Origin: Flavobacterium orientale
GTDB taxonomy: Bacteria > Bacteroidota > Bacteroidia > Flavobacteriales > Flavobacteriaceae
Reading direction: 5' to 3'
DNA length: 64,000 nucleotides
Assembly: GCF_014638005.1 (NCBI RefSeq)
Contig: NZ_BMFG01000001.1
Location: 264,421 to 328,420 of the forward strand
The position numbers were made by a program, and so were the translations under genes. Under the pieces are notes generated by a model, which was not told where the DNA came from, did not search any database, and saw only the letters and a list, made by a program, of their open reading frames with translations. The stretch's first letter is position 1, and every line of letters starts with the position of its first letter. Below, piece after piece: positions 1 through 10,000 of the stretch.

Positions 1-819
1 AACTTTATAATTAGACTAATCACAATTCCTTATTGAGCTGTCAGTCTGAGCCGATAGAGCCATCGGGAGTCGAAGACTTATAAGTGACTTCGTAGAGCGT
101 GATTCGTAGAGTATCAAGAGCACTTCGACAAGCTCAGTGTGACAAGCGGTGGTTTTCATTGGTTTTTGTCTAAGCTTAAGCATTTTTGCTAGTTAGCATA
201 AACTTTATAATTAGACTAATCACAATTCCTTATCGACCTGTCAGTCTGAGCCGATAGAGCCATCGGGAGTCGAAGACTTATAAGTGACTTCGTAGAGCGT
301 GATTCGTAGAGTATCAAGAGCACTTCGACAGGCTCAGTGTGACAAGCAGTGGTTTTCATTGGCTTTTGTCTAAGTAGAATCATTTTTGCTAGTTAGCACA
401 AACTTTATGATTAGATTAATCACAATTCCTTATTGAGCTGTCAGTCTGAGCCGATAGAGCCATCGGGAGTCGAAGACTTTTAAGTGACTTCATAGAGCGT
501 GATTCGTAGAGTATCGAGAGCACTTCGACAGGCTCAGTGTGACAAGCAGTGGTTTTCATTGGTTTTTGTCTAAGTAGAATCATTTTTGCTAGTTAGCACA
601 AACTTTATGATTAGATTAATCACAATTCCTTATTGAGCTGTCAGTCTGAGCCGATAGAGCCATCGGGAGTCGAAGACTTTTAAGTGACTTCATAGAGCGT
701 GATTCGTAGAGTATCGAGAGCACTTCGACAAGCTCAGTGTGACAAGCGGTGGTTTTCATTGGTTTTTGTCTAAGCTTAAGCATTTTTGCTAGTTAGCACA
801 AACTTTATAATTAGATTAT
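1..819. repeat. Tandem array of four 200-bp REP-like units
   Basis: Units start at 1, 201, 401 and 601, each exactly 200 bp, and a partial fifth copy (about 19 bp) begins at 801. The array may extend upstream of the window. Each unit holds an imperfect inverted repeat. In unit 1 the outer arms are GTCAGTCTGAGC (40-51) and GCTCAGTGTGAC (132-143), and the inner arms are GTCGAAG (70-76) and CTTCGAC (123-129). A short direct repeat, TTCGTAGAG, lies in the loop. Units 3 and 4 are the most alike. The unit end, TAGCACAAACTTTATAA, resembles the spacer of the repeats near 29.6 and 36.1 kb. No ORF is convincing here. Confidence 0.95.
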
Positions 820-1325
820 GTATCGTCCTAAAAAAAGTTTACAGTTTTTAATTAAATCCTAGTATTGGTTTACGGTTATAGTGTTTTCTTGATTTCTTTC
901 GTTTTTTTAATTCAATTGGATTATTGGTTTGTTTTTAGTTTTGATTTTTTAATTTTCTTTTTGGTTTTTTCGCGACTACCTTTTTGCTTATTTTAACCCG
1001 CTACTTTTCTTACAACGCACACCTGTATTTTAACGTTAAAAAAGTGTATTACATAGAAATGTTGTACAAATGTTACCATATCGTTAAAAAAAAACCAAAA
1101 AGAGTTGCGTATTATTTAAAGATTTGGATATATTTGTTTGCCTATAAGAAGGATGCAGCTTTCAAAATACCATAAGAAACACAAGCCAAAAAAACCACTG
1201 CAACTTGATTATTTAAGGCCAACCGTACCCCAAACCCGGTTGTTTAAAAAACGCGTACTGTGTGTCATGATGCCCCACATCAAACAGAGTAGGTAAATTT
1301 ATTTCTAAAAACAAAAACATACTGC
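820..1325. other. AT-rich intergenic region upstream of the first giant secreted protein
   Basis: The region is T-rich and low in complexity from about 830 to 980, then mixed. It contains one good promoter candidate (1105-1136). A 63-codon ORF (984-1175) overlaps that promoter and resembles nothing known, so it is not called. The stretch 1137-1325 would be a 5' leader of about 180 nt. Confidence 0.6.
1105..1136 (+). promoter_or_regulatory. Predicted Bacteroidetes-type promoter
   Basis: TTG at 1105-1107 is separated by 21 nt from TATATTTG at 1129-1136. This fits the Bacteroidetes sigma-ABfr pattern TTG-N17-23-TAnnTTTG. Transcription would start near 1143, leaving a leader of about 180 nt before the ATG at 1326. 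Called by eye only. Confidence 0.5.
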
Positions 1326-4300
1326 ATGATAACAACTTTACTATGTAAAGCTGCCCTTGGTAGACTACATTTAGGTCAAACTGTATTCAGGGCTTTCTTT
1401 GCTCTGTTGGTTTATTTTATGGTGTTGCCTACTGCTCAAGCACAAGTGGCCACCAATTATCTTTTTTCGGAAACTTCCGGGGTTGCTTATACGGAGATTA
1501 CTGGAGGAACTGCACTAGTAGCTGAAGGAGTAACTTTTTCAAATGCCATTTCGGGAGCCGTTGCTCTTGGATTTGATTTCCATTTTGACGGCACCAATTA
1601 CAGTCAAATTTATGTATCTGAAAATGGTTTTGTAACTTTCGGAGTAGCACCTGCTGCGACTAATTATACTCCAATTTCAAGTAATCCTCTAGCACCTTCT
1701 AATTATAATGGTGCTATTTCAGCATATGGCTTTAGGTTACATAATGCATCAGTTATAACCCCAACTTATGATGGTGTTTTTTCCAGCGTTCGATATGAAA
1801 CAATTGGTGTGTCTCCTAATAGAGTATTCGTTGTTCAATATAAAAATGTAATCAGAAAGGCTCCAGCACCAGCACTTACCAATTATGTTGGACTATTAAA
1901 TTTTCAAATTCGTATAAACGAGTCAACAAATGTTATAGAAACTATTTATAACACTTTCGATCCTACAGGAGCAGGTTCTATTACTACAGCACAAGTGGGA
2001 TTAAGGGGTCCAAGCAATACTTTTGCAACTAACGTAAACAACAGAACTACAACACAAACCAATTGGTTGCCAACTTCTCCAGGTATTGCCAACACTACAG
2101 GGCTAGCTTTAAATACATCATTTTATAATAACTCAGTAGTCCGTTTCACATGGACACCTTGCTTTTCGCCCAGCAATTTAACGGCTACTTTACAACCGGA
2201 TAATTCAACCGCTATTATGAACTGGACGGCACCCAATTTGCCACCGGCTTCTTATATGTATGAGGTGCGAACTTCGGGAGCACCGGGTAGTGGAGCCACA
2301 GGATTGTTTGCTTCGGGCACGACGGCGTTAACCACACAAAATATTTTGGGGCTGCAAGAAAATGTAACCTATTCTTTTTATGTAAAGTCAAGTTGTTCGC
2401 CTAATTGGGTGCCGGTAAATACGTTTCCGTCTTCGGTAACGGTTTCTCCGGTTTGTCCTAACGGTACTTTTCCTTATTTTGAGGATTTCGAAGGCGTAAC
2501 GGTTCCCGGTTTGCCTTTTTGTACGCGTGTACAAGTGGTTGCCGGAAATGCAATGTTGACCCGCGATAATACAGCCAGTCCTTATTTTGGATTTGCTTCT
2601 AAAAATTTAGCCACACAAGGAAATTCGGCTTCTAATACTTGGTTTTTTACCCGAAAGATTCCGTTTCCTGCCGCAGGAACCTATCGAATTTCCTATAAAT
2701 ACGGTAGTTCGAGAGAGTCGGCTAATTTTGTTCAAAAAATGCGGGTAGCCTACGGTACTACCAATACGGCAGCCGGTATGACCAACGTGATAGCTGATCA
2801 CCATACGATTAAAGAATCACCTTTAACCAATGCGATTTACATCACGTTACCGGCAGCGGGGGAGTATTTTATTGGCTTTAACGGCTATGCGAATGCTACG
2901 CAGGGGATTCTGCAAATCGATGATATTTCAGTCGATTATGGCAGTTGTGTGCCACCTACGAACTTGATTTCTGCACAGATAGGTTATACATCTGCAGTAA
3001 TTAGCTGGACGCACACCACACCACAAGCTCCGGGAGGTTATCAATATTTTGTAGCCCCTACAGCTTCAGCCATTACCCCTATTAATACCACATTACCCAC
3101 AGGCAGTGTTTTTGTTGGCGAAAATGTGGCTTTTGTAACTGGGTTAAATTCTTCTACACAATACCAATATTGGGTACGTTCCGTGTGTGTTGGCGGTGAG
3201 GTGAGTGAGTGGTCTTTATCGAATACTTTTACGACCAATGCACCTATTGTTTATTGTTCACCAAGTGGTGCCGGTTTTCCACAAGATCAACGAGGGATTA
3301 CTAATGTGGCCTTTGGAGCCATTAACAATACTACGGGAATTGAAACAAATAATTACGGTGATTATTCGTATTTAAGTACCAATGTGCCTCAAAATACTAC
3401 TGTGCCTATTGCCATCACCTACCGCACCGGATTTACTTATGATACGCAAATTTGGATTGATTGGAACAACGATGGTGATTTTGATGACGATCAGGAATTG
3501 GTTTATACGGGAATGTCTACCAACTCCAATCCAACCACCTTGTTGGCTTCCTTTTTTGTGCCAATTGAGGTAAACAATGGCGGGAATATAACCAATACTT
3601 TAGGAGAACATCGTTTGCGAATAGGAGGTATTGATTCACCATCCTTTTCAGGAGGGGCATTAACCCCCTGTAGAAACGGAGCGTATCAAGCTTTTGAGGA
3701 TTATACCATTTATGTGATTCCACCGCCACCACCTTTAACAATTAACGTAGCAAATGATGTTATTTGTTTGGGTGATATAACCACCACAGTAGCTATTACT
3801 TCTGATATTGATGACTATCAAGTATATTCATGGTCGCCAAGTGCCGGTGTAAACGGAAACATCAACGATGGTTTTTCATTTAATCCGCTAATCACTACCG
3901 TATATACCTTAACAGCCACACAAACATCGGGGAATTTGGTTTCTAATTCTGTTCGATTTACGGCTGTAGTCAATCAACCACCATCACCTATAGTGATAAG
4001 TCCGGTTTCAGTTTCTACGTGTAGCGATGCACCACCAACGCCTTTGATTGCCAATGGGGGAGCTGTAGATGGCGAGGTTGTACTAGAAGATGATTTTAAT
4101 GGAGCAACTACAATATTTACGACCGTAAACAATTCAACAGGAGGTAGTAATCCCGCTAATTCGGCATGGACCTTGCGTCCAAGTCCGTATCGTAACATCA
4201 TCAGTAATGATGCTACACAGTTTTATGTATCGGATGGTGATTCACAGGGTTCCGGTGGTATTAACGATACGGAATTGATTTCTCCCGTATTCAGTTTATT

Positions 4301-6665
4301 AGGTTACACAGGAGCTACCCTAAGTTTCTGGCATTTTTACCAACGATTTAATTCAACCGGATCAGCCAGAGTTCAGGTGTCTGTTGATGGTGGTACCACA
4401 TGGACTACCATACAAACTTATACTACCCAACAAGGAACGCGTCCTTCTTTTGTGAATGTACAATTGGATTTGACACCCTATATAGGAAACACCAACATGC
4501 GAATTCGTTTCAAATACAATGATATTTATGGTTGGTTTTGGGCAATTGATAATTTCAGAGTCTCAGCTTCTGCTCAAACGGATATTACATGGTCACCGAG
4601 TGCCGGTTTATTTACCGATGCAGCCGGAACAAATCCTTATAACGATGGGGAGGCTGCGGCAGTAGTTTATGCAAAACCCAATGTGCCAACAACTTATACT
4701 GCAACTGCAGAAAACCCGATAACTTTTTGTTTTACAACAACCACTGTGAATGTGTCGTTTATAGCACCGGGTAATGCATCTGGAGCACAATCCAGTTGTA
4801 ATCCTGCCGATTTTACACCAATTACCTTAGCTGGTAATTCGGGTAATGTTGTGCGGTGGGAATATGCTGATAATGCTGCTTTTACAGTAAATTTAACTAC
4901 AATTAATAATACCACCACAACATTAACGCCCGCTGAATTTGGCACTATAACTTCCAACCGCTATTTTAGAGCTGTTGTAGGCTCAGGTGGTTGCAGTAAT
5001 GTGGTGTCTAATGGCGTTTTGGTTAGTGTGCCTTCTACAGTTTGGAATGGCGCGTGGTCCAATGGAAATCCTACTTCAGCAACAAAAGCGGTATTTAATA
5101 TCGCAGGTTCTTATACACTGCCGGGTAGTTTATCGGCTTGTACCTTAGAAGTTGTAAGTGGTACGATTACAGTGCCTTCCAATGCCACCATGTGGGTTAA
5201 AAATAATGTGATTGTACAACCGGGAGCTACCTTGATATTTGAGAACAATGCCAGTTTAGTTCAGGAGGAAGATTTTGTCAATAGCGGCTCTATCATTTAT
5301 AGAAGAGATGCCCAGCCTATGTATAAGAACGATTATACCTATTGGTCAAGTCCGGTAACGGGTCAAGACATTCGTTTGTTTTCACCGCTAACCAAACAAG
5401 ATAAATATTTTACTTTTAACAATGTAGTGGATAATTGGAGTTCGGTGTTTACTGCCTCTGACCCGAGTCCGTCGCATATCATGGTGCCGGCACAAGGCTA
5501 TATCATCAGAGCTCCCGAAAATTTCGCTACGTTCCCAACTACTAACAATTTTACCGGCGTATTTACGGGCGTACCAAATAATGGTCCTTATACGGCATCG
5601 ATTAATGCTACGGGTACAAGCAATTGGAATTTAATCGGTAATCCGTATCCGAGTGCTATTGATATTCATCAGTTTTGGCAAGATACCTCCAATTCAAGTG
5701 TTGTAGATGCTACCATTTATTTGTGGACACATAACACACAGTATGCAGGTGGTGTTTATAATCCGAATGATTATGCGGTTTATAATTATACAGGAACGGC
5801 TGCTACTGCACCGGGACTCAATACATCAGTTCCAACACAGTATATTGCTGCAGGACAATCGTTCTTTATTGAAGGAGCTACAAATGGTGTAGCTACTTTT
5901 AGAAATTCCATGCGTGTGTCAGGTTCCAATAATTTGTTTTTCAGAACAATGAACACCCCTGTTACGGAAGATGCTTCTCATAGTTGGGAACGTCACCGTA
6001 TTTGGTTGGGTATTTCGAATACTACTACCGGTGCTTATAAACAGGCCTTGGTGGGTTACATACAAAATGCTACCAATGGTATCGACCGCGGATTTGACGG
6101 GAAGTCGATTGAAGCAGGAAATACGTTGAACCTCTACACCTTTGCTGCTAATCAAATTTTAACCATACAAGGAAAAGCGTTGCCTTTTAACGATTCGGAT
6201 TTGATTCCGGTGGGTTATCGAGCGGCCACTGCCGGTGGTTATTCTATTTCGTTGGATCAGTTTGATGGGTTGTTTGCCACACAAGCTATTTATTTAGAAG
6301 ATTTGTTGTTGCAAACGGTTCATGATTTAAAAGTTAGTCCGTATCTATTTACTACTACCAGTGGTACACACAACCAACGTTTTCAATTGCGATTTACGAA
6401 TGTGACTTTGGGTGTGGATGAGGTATTGTTGGGCTCCAATCAAATGATTGCTTTTAAATCAGGAGATGGATTGGTGGTGAAAAGTTCGGAAACACTATTA
6501 GAATCGGTTGCGGTTTATGATTTACGCGGTCGCTTGTTAGTTGCTAAAACGGCTGTCAATGCTTTGGAAACCCAGTGGGAACAATTGCCTTTTGCACAAC
6601 AGGTTTTGTTGGTGAAGATGGTGGATGTTGATGGGGTTGAGGTGGTGCGGAAGGTGGTTTTTTAG
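1326..6665 (+). CDS. Giant secreted multidomain protein with fn3, GEVED and T9SS type C sorting domain
   Basis: A 1779-residue exported protein, probably displayed on or released from the cell surface by the type IX secretion system. Residues 1-40 form a signal peptide ending in AQAQ. Residues 40-275 are a beta-rich module (with GFDFHFDGTNYSQ and SENGFVTFG) that recurs twice in the next gene. Fibronectin III-like domains lie near 282-380 and 545-640. A GEVED domain (WIDWNNDGDFDDDQELVY) spans about 645-800, followed by Ig-like segments and a jelly-roll domain at about 916-1080. The last 70 residues (VYDLRGRLLVAK, then QVLLVKM) match the flavobacterial type C T9SS signal known from chitinase ChiA-like proteins. 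No catalytic domain is recognisable, so an adhesin or matrix role is inferred. The start at 1326 places the signal peptide correctly. Confidence 0.85.
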   Translation: MITTLLCKAALGRLHLGQTVFRAFFALLVYFMVLPTAQAQVATNYLFSETSGVAYTEITGGTALVAEGVTFSNAISGAVALGFDFHFDGTNYSQIYVSENGFVTFGVAPAATNYTPISSNPLAPSNYNGAISAYGFRLHNASVITPTYDGVFSSVRYETIGVSPNRVFVVQYKNVIRKAPAPALTNYVGLLNFQIRINESTNVIETIYNTFDPTGAGSITTAQVGLRGPSNTFATNVNNRTTTQTNWLPTSPGIANTTGLALNTSFYNNSVVRFTWTPCFSPSNLTATLQPDNSTAIMNWTAPNLPPASYMYEVRTSGAPGSGATGLFASGTTALTTQNILGLQENVTYSFYVKSSCSPNWVPVNTFPSSVTVSPVCPNGTFPYFEDFEGVTVPGLPFCTRVQVVAGNAMLTRDNTASPYFGFASKNLATQGNSASNTWFFTRKIPFPAAGTYRISYKYGSSRESANFVQKMRVAYGTTNTAAGMTNVIADHHTIKESPLTNAIYITLPAAGEYFIGFNGYANATQGILQIDDISVDYGSCVPPTNLISAQIGYTSAVISWTHTTPQAPGGYQYFVAPTASAITPINTTLPTGSVFVGENVAFVTGLNSSTQYQYWVRSVCVGGEVSEWSLSNTFTTNAPIVYCSPSGAGFPQDQRGITNVAFGAINNTTGIETNNYGDYSYLSTNVPQNTTVPIAITYRTGFTYDTQIWIDWNNDGDFDDDQELVYTGMSTNSNPTTLLASFFVPIEVNNGGNITNTLGEHRLRIGGIDSPSFSGGALTPCRNGAYQAFEDYTIYVIPPPPPLTINVANDVICLGDITTTVAITSDIDDYQVYSWSPSAGVNGNINDGFSFNPLITTVYTLTATQTSGNLVSNSVRFTAVVNQPPSPIVISPVSVSTCSDAPPTPLIANGGAVDGEVVLEDDFNGATTIFTTVNNSTGGSNPANSAWTLRPSPYRNIISNDATQFYVSDGDSQGSGGINDTELISPVFSLLGYTGATLSFWHFYQRFNSTGSARVQVSVDGGTTWTTIQTYTTQQGTRPSFVNVQLDLTPYIGNTNMRIRFKYNDIYGWFWAIDNFRVSASAQTDITWSPSAGLFTDAAGTNPYNDGEAAAVVYAKPNVPTTYTATAENPITFCFTTTTVNVSFIAPGNASGAQSSCNPADFTPITLAGNSGNVVRWEYADNAAFTVNLTTINNTTTTLTPAEFGTITSNRYFRAVVGSGGCSNVVSNGVLVSVPSTVWNGAWSNGNPTSATKAVFNIAGSYTLPGSLSACTLEVVSGTITVPSNATMWVKNNVIVQPGATLIFENNASLVQEEDFVNSGSIIYRRDAQPMYKNDYTYWSSPVTGQDIRLFSPLTKQDKYFTFNNVVDNWSSVFTASDPSPSHIMVPAQGYIIRAPENFATFPTTNNFTGVFTGVPNNGPYTASINATGTSNWNLIGNPYPSAIDIHQFWQDTSNSSVVDATIYLWTHNTQYAGGVYNPNDYAVYNYTGTAATAPGLNTSVPTQYIAAGQSFFIEGATNGVATFRNSMRVSGSNNLFFRTMNTPVTEDASHSWERHRIWLGISNTTTGAYKQALVGYIQNATNGIDRGFDGKSIEAGNTLNLYTFAANQILTIQGKALPFNDSDLIPVGYRAATAGGYSISLDQFDGLFATQAIYLEDLLLQTVHDLKVSPYLFTTTSGTHNQRFQLRFTNVTLGVDEVLLGSNQMIAFKSGDGLVVKSSETLLESVAVYDLRGRLLVAKTAVNALETQWEQLPFAQQVLLVKMVDVDGVEVVRKVVF

Positions 6666-6667
6666 TC

Positions 6668-6746
6668 GGGAGTTTGGAGTATGGAGTATGGAGTTTGGAG
6701 TAGGGGGTTTGGAGTATGGAGTTTGGAATATGGAGTTTGGAGTTGG
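6668..6746 (+). repeat. Heptanucleotide array, consensus GAGTWTG
   Basis: About eleven imperfect 7-bp units (GAGTATG, GAGTTTG, GAGTAGG, GAATATG) begin a few bases after the stop codon at 6663-6665. ORFs running through it are artefacts of the repeat. Confidence 0.85.
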
Positions 6747-7093
6747 GCAGAAATGGGTTTTTGTGACGTTTTTAGAGGAGAAGGTGGTGTTTGACGGAAA
6801 TGTGATTGGCTTAAAATCAAAGAAAATAAGGATAAATACCTACAATATAAATAATTTGTATAAAAAGTGCTAAAAGTTACCCAAATGGCTTGTAAACACT
6901 AAGAATAACTAACTAAATAACCGTGTATGACTACAAAAAAACTAACTTTTTAACGATTTTATTAACTTTTTAACGATTTGTTAAGATTTGGTTAAAAACA
7001 AGGGCTTTCCTTGTGTATCTTGCTAGTCAGTTTTATACCGAACGGCGACCCCAAATCGAAAAACAAATTTCTAAACCAATTTATTTACGTACT
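6747..7093. other. Intergenic region before the second giant protein
   Basis: After the heptad array the sequence is AT-rich, with a direct repeat of ACTTTTTAACGATTT at about 6943-6980. A weak promoter candidate lies at 6988-7023. No terminator hairpin was seen after the first gene, and no gene is supported. Confidence 0.5.
6988..7023 (+). promoter_or_regulatory. Weak promoter candidate upstream of the second giant gene
   Basis: TTG at 6988-6990 and TATCTTGC at 7016-7023 resemble the Bacteroidetes promoter, but the 25-nt spacer is longer than usual. If it is used, transcription starts near 7030. That is downstream of the GTG at 7013 and supports the ATG at 7094 as start. The same TAnCTTGC form occurs before the gene at 63098. 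Confidence 0.3.
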
Positions 7094-10000
7094 ATGAATG
7101 ACAATTACCAATTGTTGGGTACACGTTTGGGGACGTGGCTCAAATTCGCAAAGCAAAAGAGCCATTTATTGGTGTTGCTTTTTCTTTTGACAGGAATTTC
7201 ACAGGTGCAAGCACAAATGACTGTATCGGTCATTAATTCATCAAACACTACACCTGTATTGTCTCCCACTTATCCATCTTTAGCTTTGGCTTTAGATGAT
7301 ATAAATGCCGTGACGGCTATGTCGGGACCTGTGACCATCATCTTATCGGGAAGTGAAACGGCACCCGAGAAAGGATTTACTATTGGAAGCCTTACGCTAA
7401 ACAATGCATTAAGTGCCACCAATACTTTGACTTTCCATGGTGCAGGCACTGCAACAATCAATGCAGGAGTGGGAACAGCAACCCCTGGTTCAGCTCTACC
7501 CGATGGTATGCTGAAATTGGTTGGGGCTGACTGGGTTACCTTAAGTGCTATTGTTTTTACGGATAGCAATGTTGCCAATCCTGCCACTATGGAGTTTGGT
7601 GTCGCCTTGTTTAAGTTAAACACCACTGATGGAGCACAAAACAACACGATTGTAAATTGTGTTTTTAATATGCAACGGGTTAATAATGCTTCAGGTTCGG
7701 GCCCAATGGCTGACGGAGCTGCAGCAATTACGTTAGTGAATGCAGTTCCTACTGCGGCTACTACAGCTTTAAGCGGTTTGACGGCTGCTTCAGGTTCTAA
7801 CTCTTTCAACAAAATTTACGGGAACACAATTAATGGTGGGAATACTGGTATCTATATGTCCGGATTTGCGGCGTCAAGTCCTTTTACTGCCGGTGATTCT
7901 GGCAATGATGTGGGAGGAAATTCGCTAGCTACCGGAAATACTGTATTGAACTTTGGTGGTGGTGGTACTACGTCTCCTGCTGTGGGTATTCGTGCCAATA
8001 ACCAGTGGGGAGTTTCTATTCGTTACAATACCATTGATAATAATAATGGTTCCGGAGTTAATCATGCAACTACCTTGAGGGGTATTTTTGCTCAAGCAGG
8101 AACTTCTGCTAATGCAACTGTCAGCAATAATTCAGTTACTATTCGTGGAGGTGGAACTACTACTTTGTTAACTGCAATAGATAATGGAATCGGATCAACA
8201 GCAGCTTCCAATACTATTGATATTAATAATAACACCATTCGTTTTTCATACACTACCGCAACAACAGGGGTGTTTACCGCGGTAAACAACTCTTCTTCAG
8301 CGGCTACTGTCAATATTAATAATAATAACATCCAACAACTAGGATCAACTAATTATCCATCAACCGGCACAGTTCCGGTTATAGCTGGTGGTTCTTCAGG
8401 GGGAACCTTAAATATTAACAACAATAGTATAGCCAACTTTACTATGACCGGTGCCTCGGGAACATTACGTGCAATTACTGCGGGTACTCCACCAACATTA
8501 TGGAATGTTGACGGTAACACGATTGAGAATTTGAGTTATTCCACAGCGGGTTCAAGCGGAAGTATTGATGGTATTTATAATTTTGCAAGTGCACAAGCTA
8601 TTGCAATTAATAATAATACCATTCGTAATTTTTCGACACCCGGAACCGGAACGTTACAGGGTATATATGTTTTTACCTCTAGTGGTACTCAGAAAAATTG
8701 TAACAATAATGCCGTATATAATTTCAGTACATCTGCCGGAGGGGTAGGAGGAGCAACAATGAACGGGATTCGTTGGGCTGTTGGGCCAATAGCACTTTCG
8801 GGTAATCAAGTTTATAACCTAAACAGTACCGGAAGTACAGGTGGAACTGGTGGTTCTATCAACGGTATATTTGTTTCGGGAGGTTCAACAAACTTTAATA
8901 CGATATTTAAGAATAAAATTTATAATCTAAGCACTACCAGTACTAATCCGGTTGTATCCGGTATCTTAATTTCCGGAGGAACTTTCGGAACCACTGTATT
9001 TAACAATATTATAGGTGATTTACAAGCTCCGGCTGCTAATGCGGCTAATCCATTGAATGGAATTAATGTAACAGGCGGAACGGCAGTTCTTATTCATTTC
9101 AATACGGTTTTATTGAATGCCAGCAGTACGGGAACCAATTTCGGTTCGAGTGCTATTAGTGCATCAACTACTCCAACTGTAACATTGCGAAATAATATTT
9201 TCGTAAATAAATCATCGCGAAACGGAACGGGTGTGGCTGCTGCTTATCGCAGAAGTTCCACTTCTCTTGGAACTTATGGAGCGGATTCCAACAACAATTT
9301 GTTTTTTGGAGCGGCTATCTACTTTGATGGCACCAATACTGATGGATCCTTAGATGATTTTAAGGCTCGTGTTACGACAAGAGATACCAATTCAGTCACT
9401 GAAGACCCTACATTTGTTAGTACATCAGGGGCTAGTGGCCAATTTTTGCACATCAACACAACCGTTGGAACGCTAATAGAAAGTGGCGGTATTCCAATTG
9501 CAGGTGTAACAGATGATTTTGATGGTGATTTGAGAAATGAAACTACACCGGATATCGGAGCAGATGAATTTGCAGGAACTGCCGCTTCGGTGGTTGAAAT
9601 TAATTCTGTGGCTGTAGCACCGGCAGTTAATCAGTGTATTGCTACCTCTCGCTTAGTTTCTGCCAATATTACAGCAGGAGCAGGAGCTATAAGTTCCGTC
9701 ACTTTGAATTATTTCTTTAATGGAGTGGAACAAACACCAATTGCCATGACGGGAGGCTCTATCACTCCGGGAAGTACTTCAACGTTTACTGCTACAATTC
9801 CAGTAGCCAGTCCTGTTAATGCCACTGTAACGTGGAGTGTTACGGCAGTTGACGGTGTTACTTCAAAAAATTTAGGAGGTGCCTCTTATAGCGATGAACC
9901 CTTCTTTGGGGCTACTGCTGTTGCCTCCGCATCAACTGCTGCGGTATGTAGCGGCTTCTCCACTACGTTATCTGCATTTCTTGAAATTGTAACCAATAAA

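Noticed and set aside
1..819. CRISPR-like array
   Set aside because: The 200-bp period has no short conserved repeat with unique spacers; whole units are alike.
984..1175. Plus-strand 63-codon ORF before the first giant gene
   Set aside because: It overlaps the predicted promoter and has no known motif or good start.
7013..7093. GTG start at 7013 for the second giant gene
   Set aside because: It puts about 27 polar residues before the signal peptide and overlaps a promoter-like box; ATG 7094 is better.
7270..7812. Long minus-strand ORF (180 codons) inside the second giant gene
   Set aside because: Shadow of the low-complexity Thr/Ala/Asn-rich coding frame; no independent signal.
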